From Mixophyes australis (Eukaryota; Chordata; Amphibia; Anura; Limnodynastidae), in NCBI GenBank assembly GCA_036250195.1, contig JAVHZZ010000010.1:77619423-77683422 (forward strand): a stretch of DNA of 64,000 bases, in the 5' to 3' direction. This document shows positions 1-13,950 of the stretch, in pieces. Every line of letters starts with the position of its first letter. Position 1 is the stretch's first letter. A model generated the notes under the pieces. The model was not told where the DNA came from. It was given only the letters and a program-made list of their open reading frames with translations, and ran no database searches. A program made the translations under genes and the position numbers.

Positions 1-94
1 GACCAGAAGAAGGCACTCGAAAGCCAGAGTGGCCCAGATGACCAGAAGAAGGCACTCGAAGGCCAGAGTGGCCCAGATGACCAGAATAAGGCAC

Positions 95-3045
95 TCGAAA
101 GCCAGAGTGGCCCAGATGACCAGAAGAAGGCACTCGAAAGCCAGAGTGGCCCAGATGACCAGAAGAAGGCACACGAAAGCCAGAGTGCCCAGAGTGGCAC
201 TCGAAAGCCAGAGTGGCCCAGATGACCAGAAGAAGGCACTCGAAAGCCAGAGTGGCCCAGATGACCAGAAGAAGGCACTCGAAAGCCAGAGTGGCCCAGA
301 TGACCAGAAGAAGGCACTCGAAAGCCAGAGTGGCCCAGATGACCAGAAGAAGGCACTCGAAAGCCAGAGTGGCCCAGATGACCAGAAGAAGGCACTCGAA
401 AGCCAGAGTGCCCAGAGTGGCACTCGAAAGCCAGAGTGGCCCAGATGACCAGAAGAAGGCACTCGAAAGCCAGAGTGGCCCAGATGACCAGAAGAAGGCA
501 CTCGAAAGCCAGAGTGTCCAGAGTGGCACTCAAAAGCCAGAGTGGCCCAGATGACCAGAAGAAGGCACTCGAAAGCCAGAGTGGCCCAGATGACCAGAAG
601 AAGGCACTCGAAAGCCAGAGTGGCCCAGATGACCAGAAGAAGGCACTCGAAAGCCAGAGTGGCCCAGGTGACCAGAAGAAGGCACACAAAAGCCAGAGTG
701 GCCCAGATGACCAGAAGAAGGCACTCGAAAGCCAGAGTGGCCCAGATGACCAGAAGAAGGCACTCGAAAGCCAGAGTGGCCCAGATGACCAGAAGAAGGC
801 ACTCGAAAGCCAGAATGTCCAGAGTTGCACTCGAAAGCCAGAGTGGCCCAGATGACCAGAAGAAGGCACTCGAAAGCCAGAGTGGCCCAGATGACCAGAA
901 GAAGGCACTTGAAATTCAGAGTGCCCAGAGTGGCACTCGAAAGCCAGAGTGGCCCAGATGACCAGAAGAAGGCACTCGAAAGCCAGAGTGGCCCAGATGA
1001 CCAGAAGAAGGCACTCGAAAGCCAGAGTGGCCCAGATGACCAGAAGAAGGCACTTGAAAGGCCCAGATGACCAGAAGAAGGCACTCGAAAGCCAGAGTGG
1101 CCCAGATGACCAGAAGAAGGCACTCGAAAGCCAGAGTGGCCCAGATGACCAGAAGAAGGCACTAGAAAGCCATAGTGCCCAGTGTGGCACTCGAAGGCCA
1201 GAGTGGCCCAGATGACCAGAAGAAGGCACTCGAAAGCCAGAGTGGCCCAGATGACCAGAAGAAGGCACTCGAAGGCCAGAGTGGCCCAGATGACCAGAAG
1301 AAGGCACTCGAAAGCCAGAGTGGCCCAGATGACCAGAAGAAGGCACTCGAAAGCCAGAGTGGCCCAGATGACCAGAAGAAGGCACTCGAAAGCCAGAGTG
1401 CCCTGAGTGGTACTCGAAAGCCAGAGTGGCCCAGATGACCAGAAGAAGGCACTCGAAAGCCAAAGTTGCCCAGATGACCAGAAGAAGGCACTCGAAAGCC
1501 AGAGTGGCCCAGATGACCAGAAGAAGGCATTTGAAAGCCAGAGTGGCCCAGATGACCAGAAGAAGGCACTCGAAAGCCAGAGTGGCCCAGGTGACCAGAA
1601 GAAGGCACACAAAAGGCAGAGTGGCCCAGATGACCAGAAGAAGGCACACGAAAGCCAGAGTGCCCAGAGTGGCACTCGAAAGCCAGAGTGGCCCAGATGA
1701 CCAGAAGAAGGCACTCGAAAGCCAGAGTGGCCCAGATGACCAGAAGAAGGCACTCGAAAGCCAGAGTGGCCCAGATGACCAGAAGAAGGCACTCGAAAGC
1801 CAGAGTGGCCCAGATGACCAGAAGAAGGCACTCGAAAGCCAGAGTGGCCCAGATGACCAGAAGAAGGCACTCGAAAGCCAGAGTGCCCAGAGTGGCACTC
1901 GAAAGCCAGAGTGGCCCAGATGACCAGAAGAAGGCACTCGAAAGCCAGAGTGGCCCAGATGACCAGAAGAAGGCACTCGAAAGCCAGAGTGTCCAGAGTG
2001 GCACTCAAAAGCCAGAGTGGCCCAGATGACCAGAAGAAGGCACTCGAAAGCCAGAGTGGCCCAGATGACCAGAAGAAGGCACTCGAAAGCCAGAGTGGCC
2101 CAGATGACCAGAAGAAGGCACTCGAAAGCCAGAGTGGCCCAGGTGACCAGAAGAAGGCACACAAAAGCCAGAGTGGCCCAGATGACCAGAAGAAGGCACT
2201 CGAAAGCCAGAGTGGCCCAGATGACCAGAAGAAGGCACTCGAAAGCCAGAGTGGCCCAGATGACCAGAAGAAGGCACTCGAAAGCCAGAATGTCCAGAGT
2301 GGCACTCGAAAGCCAGAGTGGCCCAGATGACCAGAAGAAGGCACTCGAAAGCCAGAGTGGCCCAGATGACCAGAAGAAGGCACTTGAAATTCAGAGTGCC
2401 CAGAGTGGCACTCGAAAGCCAGAGTGGCCCAGATGACCAGAAGAAGGCACTCGAAAGCCAGAGTGGCCCAGATGACCAGAAGAAGGCACTCGAAAGCCAG
2501 AGTGGCCCAGATGACCAGAAGAAGGCACTTGAAAGGCCCAGATGACCAGAAGAAGGCACTCGAAAGCCAGAGTGGCCCAGATGACCAGAAGAAGGCACTC
2601 GAAAGCCAGAGTGGCCCAGATGACCAGAAGAAGGCACTAGAAAGCCATAGTGCCCAGTGTGGCACTCGAAGGCCAGAGTGGCCCAGATGACCAGAAGAAG
2701 GCACTCGAAAGCCAGAGTGGCCCAGATGACCAGAAGAAGGCACTCGAAGGCCAGAGTGGCCCAGATGACCAGAAGAAGGCACTCGAAAGCCAGAGTGGCC
2801 CAGATGACCAGAAGAAGGCACTCGAAAGCCAGAGTGGCCCAGATGACCAGAAGAAGGCACTCGAAAGCCAGAGTGCCCTGAGTGGTACTCGAAAGCCAGA
2901 GTGGCCCAGATGACCAGAAGAAGGCACTCGAAAGCCAAAGTTGCCCAGATGACCAGAAGAAGGCACTCGAAAGCCAGAGTGGCCCAGATGACCAGAAGAA
3001 GGCATTTGAAAGCCAGAGTGGCCCAGATGACCAGAAGAAGGCATT
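95..3045 (+). repeat. 1475-bp higher-order repeat, two tandem copies
   Basis: Variant landmarks recur at an offset of exactly 1475 bp. The 28-bp unit followed by ggcactcaaaagc at about 511 recurs at 1986. The rare cagaatgtccagag at 811 recurs at 2286. The gccatagtgcccagtgtgg variant near 1170 recurs near 2645. Only scattered differences are seen, such as agagttgcac at 821 against agagtggcac in the second copy. The copies diverge near 1570 and 3045. Left boundaries are approximate. Confidence 0.8.
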
Positions 3046-3949
3046 TGAAAGCCAGAGTGGCCCAGAGTGGCACTCGAAATCCAGAGTGGCCCAGATGACC
3101 AGAAGAAGGCACTCGAAAGCCAGAGTGGCCCAGATGACCAGAAGAAGGCACTCGAAAGCCAGAGTGGCCCAGATGACCAGAAGAAGGCACTTGAAATTCA
3201 GAGTGCCCAGAGTGGCACTCGAAAGCCAGAGTGGCCCAGATGACCAGAAGAAGGCACTCGAAAGCCAGAGTGGCCCAGATGACCAGAAGAAGGCACTCGA
3301 AAGCCAGAGTGGCCCAGATGACCAGAAGAAGGCACTCGAAAGCCAGAGTGGCCCAGATGACCAGAAGAAGGCACTCGAAAGCCAGAGTGGCCCAGATGAC
3401 CAGAAGAAGGCACTCGAAAGCCAGAGTGGCCCAGATGACCAGAAGAAGGCACTCGAAAGCCAGAGTGGCCCAGATGACCAGAAGAAGGCACTCGAAAGCC
3501 AGAGTGGCCCAGATGACCAGAAGAAGGCACTCGAAAGCCAGAGTGGCCCAGATGACCAGAAGAAGGCACTCGAAAGCCAGAGTGGCCCAGATGACCAGAA
3601 GAAGGCACTTGAAAGGCCCAGATGACCAGAAGAAGGCACTCGAAAGCCAGAGTGGCCCAGATGACCAGAAGAAGGCACTCGAAAGCCAGAGTGGCCCAGA
3701 TGACCAGAAGAAGGCACTAGAAAGCCATAGTGCCCAGTGTGGCACTCGAAGGCCAGAGTGGCCCAGATGACCAGAAGAAGGCACTCGAAAGCCAGAGTGG
3801 CCCAGATGACCAGAAGAAAGCACTCGAAAGCCAGAGTGGCCCAGATGACCAGAAGAAGGCACTCGAAAGCCAGAGTGGCCCAGATGACCAGAAGAAGGCA
3901 CTCGAAAGCCAGAGTGGCCCAGATGACCAGAAGAAGGCACTCGAAAGCC

Positions 3950-5130
3950 AGAGTGGCCCAGATGACCAGAAGAAGGCACTCGAAAGCCAGAGTGGCCCAG
4001 ATGACCAGAAGAAGGCACTCGAAAGCCAGAGTGGCCCAGAGTGGCACTCGAAAGCCAGAGTGGCCCAGATGACCAGAAGAAGGCACTCGAAAGCCAGAGT
4101 AGCCCAGATGACCAGAAGAAGGCACTCGAAAGCCAGAGTGCCCAGAGTGGCACTCGAAAGCCAGAGTGGCCCAGATGACCAGAAGAAGGCACTCGAAAGC
4201 CAGAGTGGCCCAGATGACCAGAAGAAGGCACTCGAAAGCCAGAGTGGCCCAGATGACCAGAAGAAGGCAATCGAAAGCCAGAGTGGCCCAGATGACCAGA
4301 AGAAGGCACTCGAAAGCCAGAGTGGCCCAGATGACCAGAAGAAGGCACTCGAAAGCCAGAGTGCCCAGAGTGGCACTCGAAAGCCAGAGTGGCCCAGATG
4401 ACCAGAAGAAGGCACTCGAAAGCCAGAGTATCCCAGATGACCAGAAGAAGGCACACGAAAGGCAGAGTGGCCCAGATGACCAGAAGAAGGCACACGAAAG
4501 CCAGAGTGCCCAGAGTGGCACTCGAAAGCCAGGGTGGGCCAGATGACCAGAAGAAGGCACTCAAAAGCCAGAGTGGCCCAGATGACCAGAAGAAGGCACT
4601 CGAAAGCCAGAGTGGCCCAGATGACCAGAAGAAGGCACTCGAAAGCCAGAGTGTCCAGAGTGGCACTCGAAAGCCAGAGTGGCCCAGATGACGAGAAGAA
4701 GGCACTCGAAAGGCAGAGTGGCCCAGATGATGAGAAGAAGGCACTCGAAAGGCAGAGTGGCCCAGATGACCAGAAGAAGGCACTCGAAAGCCAGAGTGCC
4801 CAGAGTGGCACTCGAAAGCCAGAGTGGCCCAGATGACCAGAAGAAGGCACTCAAAAGCCAGAGTGGCCCAGATGACCAGAAGAAGGCACTCGAAAGCCAG
4901 AGTGGCCCAGATGACCAGAAGAAGGCACTCGAAAGCCAGAGTGTCCAGAGTGGCACTCGAAAGCCAGAGTGGCCCAGATGACCAGAAGAAGGCACTCGGA
5001 AGCCAGAGTGGCCCAGATGACCAGAAGAAGGCACTTGAAATTCAGAGTGCCCAGAGTGGCACTCGAAAGCCAGAGTGGCCCAGATGACCAGAAGAAGGCA
5101 CTCGAAAGCCAGAGTGGCCCAGATGACCAG
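3950..5130 (+). repeat. Duplicated satellite block, first copy (partner about 6960-8140)
   Basis: Landmarks here recur 3012 bp downstream. The 29-bp unit at 4032 recurs at 7044, the agagtatcccag variant at 4426 recurs at 7438, and the acgagaag/atgagaag cassette at 4690 recurs at 7702. Within it, 28-bp units fall at a regular 145-bp spacing (three A plus one B) from about 4390 to 4970. Confidence 0.75.
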
Positions 5131-6880
5131 AAGAAGGCACTCGAAAGCCAGAGTGGCCCAGATGACCAGAAGAAGGCAATCGAAAGCCAGAGTGGCCCAG
5201 ATGACCAGAAGAAGGCACTCGAAAGCCAGAGTGGCCCAGATGACCAGAAGAAGGCACTCGAAAGCCAGAGTGGCCCAGATGACCAGAAGAAGGCACTCGG
5301 AAGCCAGAGTGGCCCAGATGACCAGAAGAAGGCACTCGAAAGCCAGAGTGCCCAGAGTGGCACTCGAAAGCCAGAGTGGCCCAGATGACCAGAAGAAGGC
5401 ACTCGAAAGCCAGAGTGGCCCAGATGACCAGAAGAAGGCACTCGAAAGCCAGAGTGCCCAGAGTGGCACTCGAAAGCCAGAGTGGCCCAGATGACCAGAA
5501 GAAGGCACTCGAAAGCCAGAGTGGCCCATATGACCAGAAGAAGGCACTCGAAAGCCAGAGTGGCCCAGATGACCAGAAGAAGGCACTCGAAAGCCAGAGT
5601 GCCCAGAGTGGCACTCGAAAGCCAGGGTGGGCCAGATGACCAGAAGAAGGCACTCAAAAGCCAGAGTGGCCCAGATGACCAGAAGAAGGCACTCGAAAGC
5701 CAGAGTGGCCCAGATGACCAGAAGAAGGCACTCGAAAGCCAGAGTGGCCCAGATGACCAGAAGAAGGCACTCGAAAGCCAGAGTGGCACAGATGACCAGA
5801 AGAAGGCACTCGAAAGGCAGAGTGGCCCAGATGACCAGAAGAAGGCACTCGAAAGCCAGAGTGCCCAGAGTGGCACTCGAAAGCCAGGGTTGGCCAGATG
5901 ACCAGAAGAAGGCACTTAAAAGCCAGAGTGGCCCAGATGACCAGAAGAAGGCACTCGAAAGCCAGAGTGGCCCAGATGACCAGAAGAAGGCACTCGAAAG
6001 CCAGAGTGGCCCAGATGACCAGAAGAAGGCACTCGAAAGCCAGAGTGTCCAGAGTGGCACTCGAAAGCCAGAGTGGCCCAGATGACGAGAAGAAGGCACT
6101 CGAAAGGCAGAGTGGCCCAGATGATGAGAAGAAGGCACTCGAAAGGCAGAGTGGCCCAGATGACCAGAAGAAGGCACTCAAAAGCCAGAGTGCCCAGAGT
6201 GGCACTCGAAAGCCAGAGTGGCCCAGATGACCAGAAGAAGGCACTCAAAAGCCAGAGTGGCCCAGATGACCAGAAGAAGGCACTCGAAAGCCAGAGTGGC
6301 CCAGATGACCAGAAGAAGGCACTCGAAAGCCAGAGTGTCCAGAGTGGCACTCGAAAGCCAGAGTGGCCCAGATGGCCAGAAGAAGGCACTCGAAAGCCAG
6401 AGTGGCCCAGATGACCAGAAGAAGGCACTCAAAAGCCAGAGTGGCCCAGATGACCAGAAGAAGGCACTCGAAAGCCAGAGTGGCCCAGATGACCAGAAGA
6501 AGGCACTCGAAAGCCAGAGTGTCCAGAGTGGCACTCGAAAGCCAGAGTGGCCCAGATGACCAGAAGAAGGCACTCGGAAGCCAGAGTGGCCCAGATGACC
6601 AGAAGAAGGCACTTGAAATTCAGAGTGCCCAGAGTGGCACTCGAAAGCCAGAGTGGCCCAGATGACCAGAAGAAGGCACTCGAAAGCCAGAGTGGCCCAG
6701 ATGACCAGAAGAAGGCACTCGAAAGCCAGAGTGGCCCAGATGACCAGAAGAAGGCACTCGAAAGCCAGAGTGGCCCAGATGACCAGAAGAAGGCACTCGA
6801 AGGCCAGAGTGGCCCAGATGACCAGAATAAGGCACTCGAAAGCCAGAGTGGCCCAGATGACCAGAAGAAGGCACTCGAAA
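5130..6880 (+). repeat. Duplicated satellite block, first copy (partner about 8745-10495)
   Basis: Rare variants recur at an offset of 3615 bp. These include gtggcccatatgacc (about 5523 and 9138), ggcacagatgacc (about 5785 and 9400), ccagggttggccag (about 5885 and 9500), ggcccagatggccag (about 6365 and 9980) and gaccagaataagg (about 6822 and 10437). Shared rare changes in the same order show block duplication rather than independent mutation. Boundaries are approximate. Confidence 0.8.
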
Positions 6881-9800
6881 GCCAGAGTGGCCCAGATGAC
6901 CAGAAGAAGGCACTCGAAAGCCAGAGTGGCCCAGATGACCAGAAGAAGGCACTCGAAAGCCAGAGTGGCCCAGATGACCAGAAGAAGGCACTCGAAAGCC
7001 AGAGTGGCCCAGATGACCAGAAGAAGGCACTCGAAAGCCAGAGTGGCCCAGAGTGGCACTCGAAAGCCAGAGTGGCCCAGATGACCAGAAGAAGGCACTC
7101 GAAAGCCAGAGTAGCCCAGATGACCAGAAGAAGGCACTCGAAAGCCAGAGTGCCCAGAGTGGCACTCGAAAGCCAGAGTGGCCCAGATGACCAGAAGAAG
7201 GCACTCGAAAGCCAGAGTGGCCCAGATGACCAGAAGAAGGCACTCGAAAGCCAGAGTGGCCCAGATGACCAGAAGAAGGCAATCGAAAGCCAGAGTGGCC
7301 CAGATGACCAGAAGAAGGCACTCGAAAGCCAGAGTGGCCCAGATGACCAGAAGAAGGCACTCGAAAGCCAGAGTGCCCAGAGTGGCACTCGAAAGCCAGA
7401 GTGGCCCAGATGACCAGAAGAAGGCACTCGAAAGCCAGAGTATCCCAGATGACCAGAAGAAGGCACACGAAAGGCAGAGTGGCCCAGATGACCAGAAGAA
7501 GGCACACGAAAGCCAGAGTGCCCAGAGTGGCACTCGAAAGCCAGGGTGGGCCAGATGACCAGAAGAAGGCACTCAAAAGCCAGAGTGGCCCAGATGACCA
7601 GAAGAAGGCACTCGAAAGCCAGAGTGGCCCAGATGACCAGAAGAAGGCACTCGAAAGCCAGAGTGTCCAGAGTGGCACTCGAAAGCCAGAGTGGCCCAGA
7701 TGACGAGAAGAAGGCACTCGAAAGGCAGAGTGGCCCAGATGATGAGAAGAAGGCACTCGAAAGGCAGAGTGGCCCAGATGACCAGAAGAAGGCACTCGAA
7801 AGCCAGAGTGCCCAGAGTGGCACTCGAAAGCCAGAGTGGCCCAGATGACCAGAAGAAGGCACTCAAAAGCCAGAGTGGCCCAGATGACCAGAAGAAGGCA
7901 CTCGAAAGCCAGAGTGGCCCAGATGACCAGAAGAAGGCACTCGAAAGCCAGAGTGTCCAGAGTGGCACTCGAAAGCCAGAGTGGCCCAGATGACCAGAAG
8001 AAGGCACTCGGAAGCCAGAGTGGCCCAGATGACCAGAAGAAGGCACTTGAAATTCAGAGTGCCCAGAGTGGCACTCGAAAGCCAGAGTGGCCCAGATGAC
8101 CAGAAGAAGGCACTCGAAAGCCAGAGTGGCCCAGATGACCAGAAGAAGGCACTTGAAAGCCAGAGTGGCCCAGATGACCAGAAGAAGACACTCGAAAGCC
8201 AGAGTGGCCCAGATGACCAGAAGAAGGCACTCGAAGGCCAGAGTGGCCCAGATGACCAGAAGAAGGCACTCGAAAGCCAGAGTGGCCCAGATGACCAGAA
8301 GAAGGCACTCGAAAGCCAGAGTGCCCTGAGTGGTACTCGAAAGCCAGAGTGGCCCAGATGACCAGAAGAAGGCACTCGAAAGCCAGAGTGGCCCAGATGA
8401 CCAGAAGAAGGCACTCGAAAGCCAGAGTGGCCCAGATGACCAGAAGAAGGCACTCGAAAGCCAGAGTGGCCCAGATGACCAGAAGAAGGCATTTGAAAGC
8501 CAGAGTGGCCCAGATGACCAGAAGAAGGCACTCGAAAGCCAGAGTGGCCCAGAGTGGCACTCAAAAGCCAGAGTGGCCCAGATGACCAGAAGAAGGCACT
8601 CGAAAGCCAGAGTGGCCCAGATGACCAGAAGAAGGCACTCGAAAGCCAGAGTGGCCCAGATGACCAGAAGAAGGCACTCGAAAGCCAGAGTGGCCCAGAT
8701 GACCAGAAGAAGGCACTCGAAAGCCAGAGTGGCCCAGATGACCAGAAGAAGGCACTCGAAAGCCAGAGTGGCCCAGATGACCAGAAGAAGGCAATCGAAA
8801 GCCAGAGTGGCCCAGATGACCAGAAGAAGGCACTCGAAAGCCAGAGTGGCCCAGATGACCAGAAGAAGGCACTCGAAAGCCAGAGTGGCCCAGATGACCA
8901 GAAGAAGGCACTCGGAAGCCAGAGTGGCCCAGATGACCAGAAGAAGGCACTCGAAAGCCAGAGTGCCCAGAGTGGCACTCGAAAGCCAGAGTGGCCCAGA
9001 TGACCAGAAGAAGGCACTCGAAAGCCAGAGTGGCCCAGATGACCAGAAGAAGGCACTCGAAAGCCAGAGTGCCCAGAGTGGCACTCGAAAGCCAGAGTGG
9101 CCCAGATGACCAGAAGAAGGCACTCGAAAGCCAGAGTGGCCCATATGACCAGAAGAAGGCACTCGAAAGCCAGAGTGGCCCAGATGACCAGAAGAAGGCA
9201 CTCGAAAGCCAGAGTGCCCAGAGTGGCACTCGAAAGCCAGGGTGGGCCAGATGACCAGAAGAAGGCACTCAAAAGCCAGAGTGGCCCAGATGACCAGAAG
9301 AAGGCACTCGAAAGCCAGAGTGGCCCAGATGACCAGAAGAAGGCACTCGAAAGCCAGAGTGGCCCAGATGACCAGAAGAAGGCACTCGAAAGCCAGAGTG
9401 GCACAGATGACCAGAAGAAGGCACTCGAAAGGCAGAGTGGCCCAGATGACCAGAAGAAGGCACTCGAAAGCCAGAGTGCCCAGAGTGGCACTCGAAAGCC
9501 AGGGTTGGCCAGATGACCAGAAGAAGGCACTTAAAAGCCAGAGTGGCCCAGATGACCAGAAGAAGGCACTCGAAAGCCAGAGTGGCCCAGATGACCAGAA
9601 GAAGGCACTCGAAAGCCAGAGTGGCCCAGATGACCAGAAGAAGGCACTCGAAAGCCAGAGTGTCCAGAGTGGCACTCGAAAGCCAGAGTGGCCCAGATGA
9701 CGAGAAGAAGGCACTCGAAAGGCAGAGTGGCCCAGATGATGAGAAGAAGGCACTCGAAAGGCAGAGTGGCCCAGATGACCAGAAGAAGGCACTCAAAAGC

Positions 9801-11399
9801 CAGAGTGCCCAGAGTGGCACTCGAAAGCCAGAGTGGCCCAGATGACCAGAAGAAGGCACTCAAAAGCCAGAGTGGCCCAGATGACCAGAAGAAGGCACTC
9901 GAAAGCCAGAGTGGCCCAGATGACCAGAAGAAGGCACTCGAAAGCCAGAGTGTCCAGAGTGGCACTCGAAAGCCAGAGTGGCCCAGATGGCCAGAAGAAG
10001 GCACTCGAAAGCCAGAGTGGCCCAGATGACCAGAAGAAGGCACTCAAAAGCCAGAGTGGCCCAGATGACCAGAAGAAGGCACTCGAAAGCCAGAGTGGCC
10101 CAGATGACCAGAAGAAGGCACTCGAAAGCCAGAGTGTCCAGAGTGGCACTCGAAAGCCAGAGTGGCCCAGATGACCAGAAGAAGGCACTCGGAAGCCAGA
10201 GTGGCCCAGATGACCAGAAGAAGGCACTTGAAATTCAGAGTGCCCAGAGTGGCACTCGAAAGCCAGAGTGGCCCAGATGACCAGAAGAAGGCACTCGAAA
10301 GCCAGAGTGGCCCAGATGACCAGAAGAAGGCACTCGAAAGCCAGAGTGGCCCAGATGACCAGAAGAAGGCACTCGAAAGCCAGAGTGGCCCAGATGACCA
10401 GAAGAAGGCACTCGAAGGCCAGAGTGGCCCAGATGACCAGAATAAGGCACTCGAAAGCCAGAGTGGCCCAGATGACCAGAAGAAGGCACTCGAAAGCCAG
10501 AGTGGCCCAGATGACCAGAAGAAGGCACTCGAAGGCCAGAGTGGCCCAGATGACCAGAAGAAGGCACTCGAAAGCCAGAGTGGCCCAGATGACCAGAAGA
10601 AGGCACTCGAAAGCCAGAGTGCCCTGAGTGGTACTCGAAAGCCAGAGTGGCCCAGATGACCAGAAGAAGGCACTCGAAAGCCAGAGTGGCCCAGATGACC
10701 AGAAGAAGGCACTCGAAAGCCAGAGTGGCCCAGATGACCAGAAGAAGGCACTCGAAAGCCAGAGTGGCCCAGATGACCAGAAGAAGGCATTTGAAAGCCA
10801 GAGTGGCCCAGATGACCAGAAGAAGGCACTCGAAAGCCAGAGTGGCACTCAAAAGCCAGAGTGGCCCAGATGACCAGAAGAAGGCACTCGAAAGCCAGAG
10901 TGGCCCAGATGACCAGAAGAAGGCACTCGAAAGCCAGAGTGGCCCAGATGACCAGAAGAAGGCACTCGAAAGCCAGAGTGGCCCAGATGACCAGAAGAAG
11001 GCACTCGAAAGCCAGAGTGGCCCAGATGACCAGAAGAAGGCACTCGAAAGCCAGAGTGGCCCAGATGACCAGAAGAAGGCAATCGAAAGCCAGAGTGGCC
11101 CAGATGACCAGAAGAAGGCACTCGAAAGCCAGAGTGGCCCAGATGACCAGAAGAAGGCACTCGAAAGCCAGAGTGGCCCAGATGACCAGAAGAAGGCACT
11201 CGGAAGCCAGAGTGGCCCAGATGACCAGAAGAAGGCACTCGAAAGCCAGAGTGCCCAGAGTGGCACTCGAAAGCCAGAGTGGCCCAGATGACCAGAAGAA
11301 GGCACTCGAAAGCCAGAGTGGCCCAGATGACCAGAAGAAGGCACTCGAAAGCCAGAGTGCCCAGAGTGGCACTCGAAAGCCAGAGTGGCCCAGATGACC

Positions 11400-13950
11400 A
11401 GAAGAAGGCACTCGAAAGCCAGAGTGGCCCAGATGACCAGAAGAAGGCACTCGAAAGCCAGAGTGTCCAGAGTGGCACTCGAAAGCCAGAGTGGCCCAGA
11501 TGACGAGAAGAAGGCACTCGAAAGGCAGAGTGGCCCAGATGATGAGAAGAAGGCACTCGAAAGGCAGAGTGGCCCAGATGACCAGAAGAAGGCACTCGAA
11601 AGCCAGAGTGCCCAGAGTGGCACTCGAAAGCCAGAGTGGCCCAGATGACCAGAAGAAGGCACTCAAAAGCCAGAGTGGCCCAGATGACCAGAAGAAGGCA
11701 CTCGAAAGCCAGAGTGGCCCAGATGACCAGAAGAAGGCACTCGAAAGCCAGAGTGTCCAGAGTGGCACTCGAAAGCCAGAGTGGCCCAGATGACCAGAAG
11801 AAGGCACTCGAAAGCCAGAGTGGCCCAGATGACCAGAAGAAGGCACTTGAAATTCAGAGTGCCCAGAGTGGCACTCGAAAGCCAGAGTGGCCCAGATGAC
11901 CAGAAGAAGGCACTCGAAAGCCAGAGTGGCCCAGATGACCAGAAGAAGGCACTCGAAAGCCAGAGTGGCCCAGATGACCAGAAGAAGGCACTCGAAAGCC
12001 AGAGTGGCCCAGATGACCAGAAGAAGGCACTCGAAAACCAGAGTGGCCCAGATGACCAGAAGAAGGCACTCGAAAGCCAGAGTGGCCCAGATGACCAGAA
12101 GAAGGCACTCGAAAGCCAGAGTGGCCCAGATGACCAGAAGAAGGCACTCGAAAGCCAGAGTGGCCCAGTTGACCAGAAGAAGGCACTCGAAAGCCAGAGT
12201 GGCCCAGATGTACATAAGAAGGCACTCGAAAGCCAGAGTGGCCCAGATGACCAGAAGAAGGCACTCGAAAGCCAGAGTGCCCAGAGTGGCACTCGAAAGC
12301 CAGAGTGGCCCAGATGACCAGAAGAAGGCACTCGAAAGCCAGAGTGGCCCAGATGACCAGAAGAAGCCACTCGAAAGCCAGAGTGTCCAGAGTGGCACTC
12401 GAAAGCCAGAGTGGCCCAGATGACCAGAAGAAGGCACTTGAAATTCAGAGTGCCCAGAGTGGCACTCGAAAGCCAGAGTGGCCCAGATGACCAGAAGAAG
12501 GCACTCGAAAGCCAGAGTGGCCCAGATGACCAGAAGAAGGCACTCGAAAGCCAGAGTGGCCCAGATGACCAGAAGAAGGCACTCGAAAGCCAGAGTGGCC
12601 CAGATGACCAGAAGAAGGCACTCGAAAGCCAGAGTGGCCCAGATGACCAGAAGAAGGCACTCGAAAGCGAGAGTGGCCCAGATGACCAGAAGAAGGCACT
12701 CGAAAGCCAGAGTGGCCCAGATGACCAGAAGAAGGCACTCGAAAGCCAGAGTGGCCCAGATGACCAGAAGAAGGCACTCGAAAGCCAGAGTGGCCCAGAT
12801 GACCAGAAGAAGGCACTCGAAAGCCAGAGTGGCCCAGATGACCAGAAGAAGGCACTCGAAAGCCAGAGTGGCCCAGATGACCAGAAGAAGTCACTCGAAG
12901 GCCAGAGTGGCCCAGATGACCAGAAGAAGTCACTCGAAAGCCAGAGTGGCCCAGATGACCAGAAGAAGGCACTCGAAAGCCAGAGTGGCCCAGATGACCA
13001 GAAGAAGGCACTCGAAAGCCAGAGTGGCCCAGATGACCAGAAGAAGGCACTCGAAAGCCAGAGTGCCCAGAGTGGCACTTGAAAGCCAGAGTGGCCCAGA
13101 TGACCAGAAGAAGGCACTCGAAAGCCAGAGTGGCCCAGATGACCAGAAGAAGGCACTCAAAAGCCAGAGTGTCCAGAGTGGCACTCGAAAGCCAGAGTGG
13201 TCCAGATGACCAGAAGAAGGCACTCGAAAGCCAGAGTGGCCCAGATGACCAGAAGAAGGCACTCGAAAGCCAGAGTGGCCCAGATGACCAGAAGAAGGCA
13301 CTCGAAAGCCAGAGTGGCCCAGATGACCAGAAGAAGGCACTCGAAAGCCAGAGTGGCCCAGATGACCAGAAGAAGGCACTCGAAAGCCAGAGTGGCCCAG
13401 ATGACCAGAAGAAGGCACTCGAAAGCCAGAGTGGCCCAGATGACCAGAAGAAGGCACTCGAAAGCCAGAGTGCCCAGAGTGGCACTCGAAAGCCAGAGTG
13501 GCCCAGATGACCAGAAGAAGGCACTCGAAAGCCAGAGTGGCCCAGATGACCAGAAGAAGGCACTCAAAAGCCAGAGTGTCCAGAGTGGCACTCGAAAGCC
13601 AGAGTGGCCCAGATGGCCAGAAGAAGGCACTCGAAAGCCAGAGTGGCCCAGATGACCAGAAGAAGGCACTCGAAAGCCAGAGTGGCCCAGATGACCAGAA
13701 GAAGGCACTCGAAAGCCAGAGTGGCCCAGATGACCAGAAGAAGGCACTCGAAAGCCAGAGTGGCCCAGATGACCAGAAGAAGGCACTCGAAAGCCAGAGT
13801 GTCCAGAGTGGCACTCGAAAGCCAGAGTGGCCCAGATGACCAGAAGAAGGCACTCGAAAGCCAGAGTGGCCCAGATGACCAGAAGAAGGCACTCGAAAGC
13901 CAGAGTGGCCCAGATGACCAGAAGAAGGCACTCAAAAGCCAGAGTGTCCA
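11400..13950 (+). repeat. Duplicated satellite block, first copy (partner about 22090-24700)
   Basis: Shared landmarks lie 10687 to 10754 bp downstream. The acataagaagg variant (about 12211) recurs in the partner (about 22820 and 22965). The gaagaagccactcg variant at about 12364 recurs near 23118. The sequence ggcacttgaaagcc at about 13074 recurs at 23789, and agagtggtccag at about 13195 recurs at 23910. The offset changes from 10754 to 10715, the loss of exactly one 39-bp unit in the second copy. Confidence 0.75.

Noticed and set aside
530..4783. Long minus-strand open frames in the satellite (up to 1465 codons) as repetitive protein genes
   Set aside because: Five of six frames are open for trivial reasons of unit length and composition. 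28-bp units rotate the frame, copies end wherever a CpG variant makes TGA, and no start context, splice signals or unique domains are seen.
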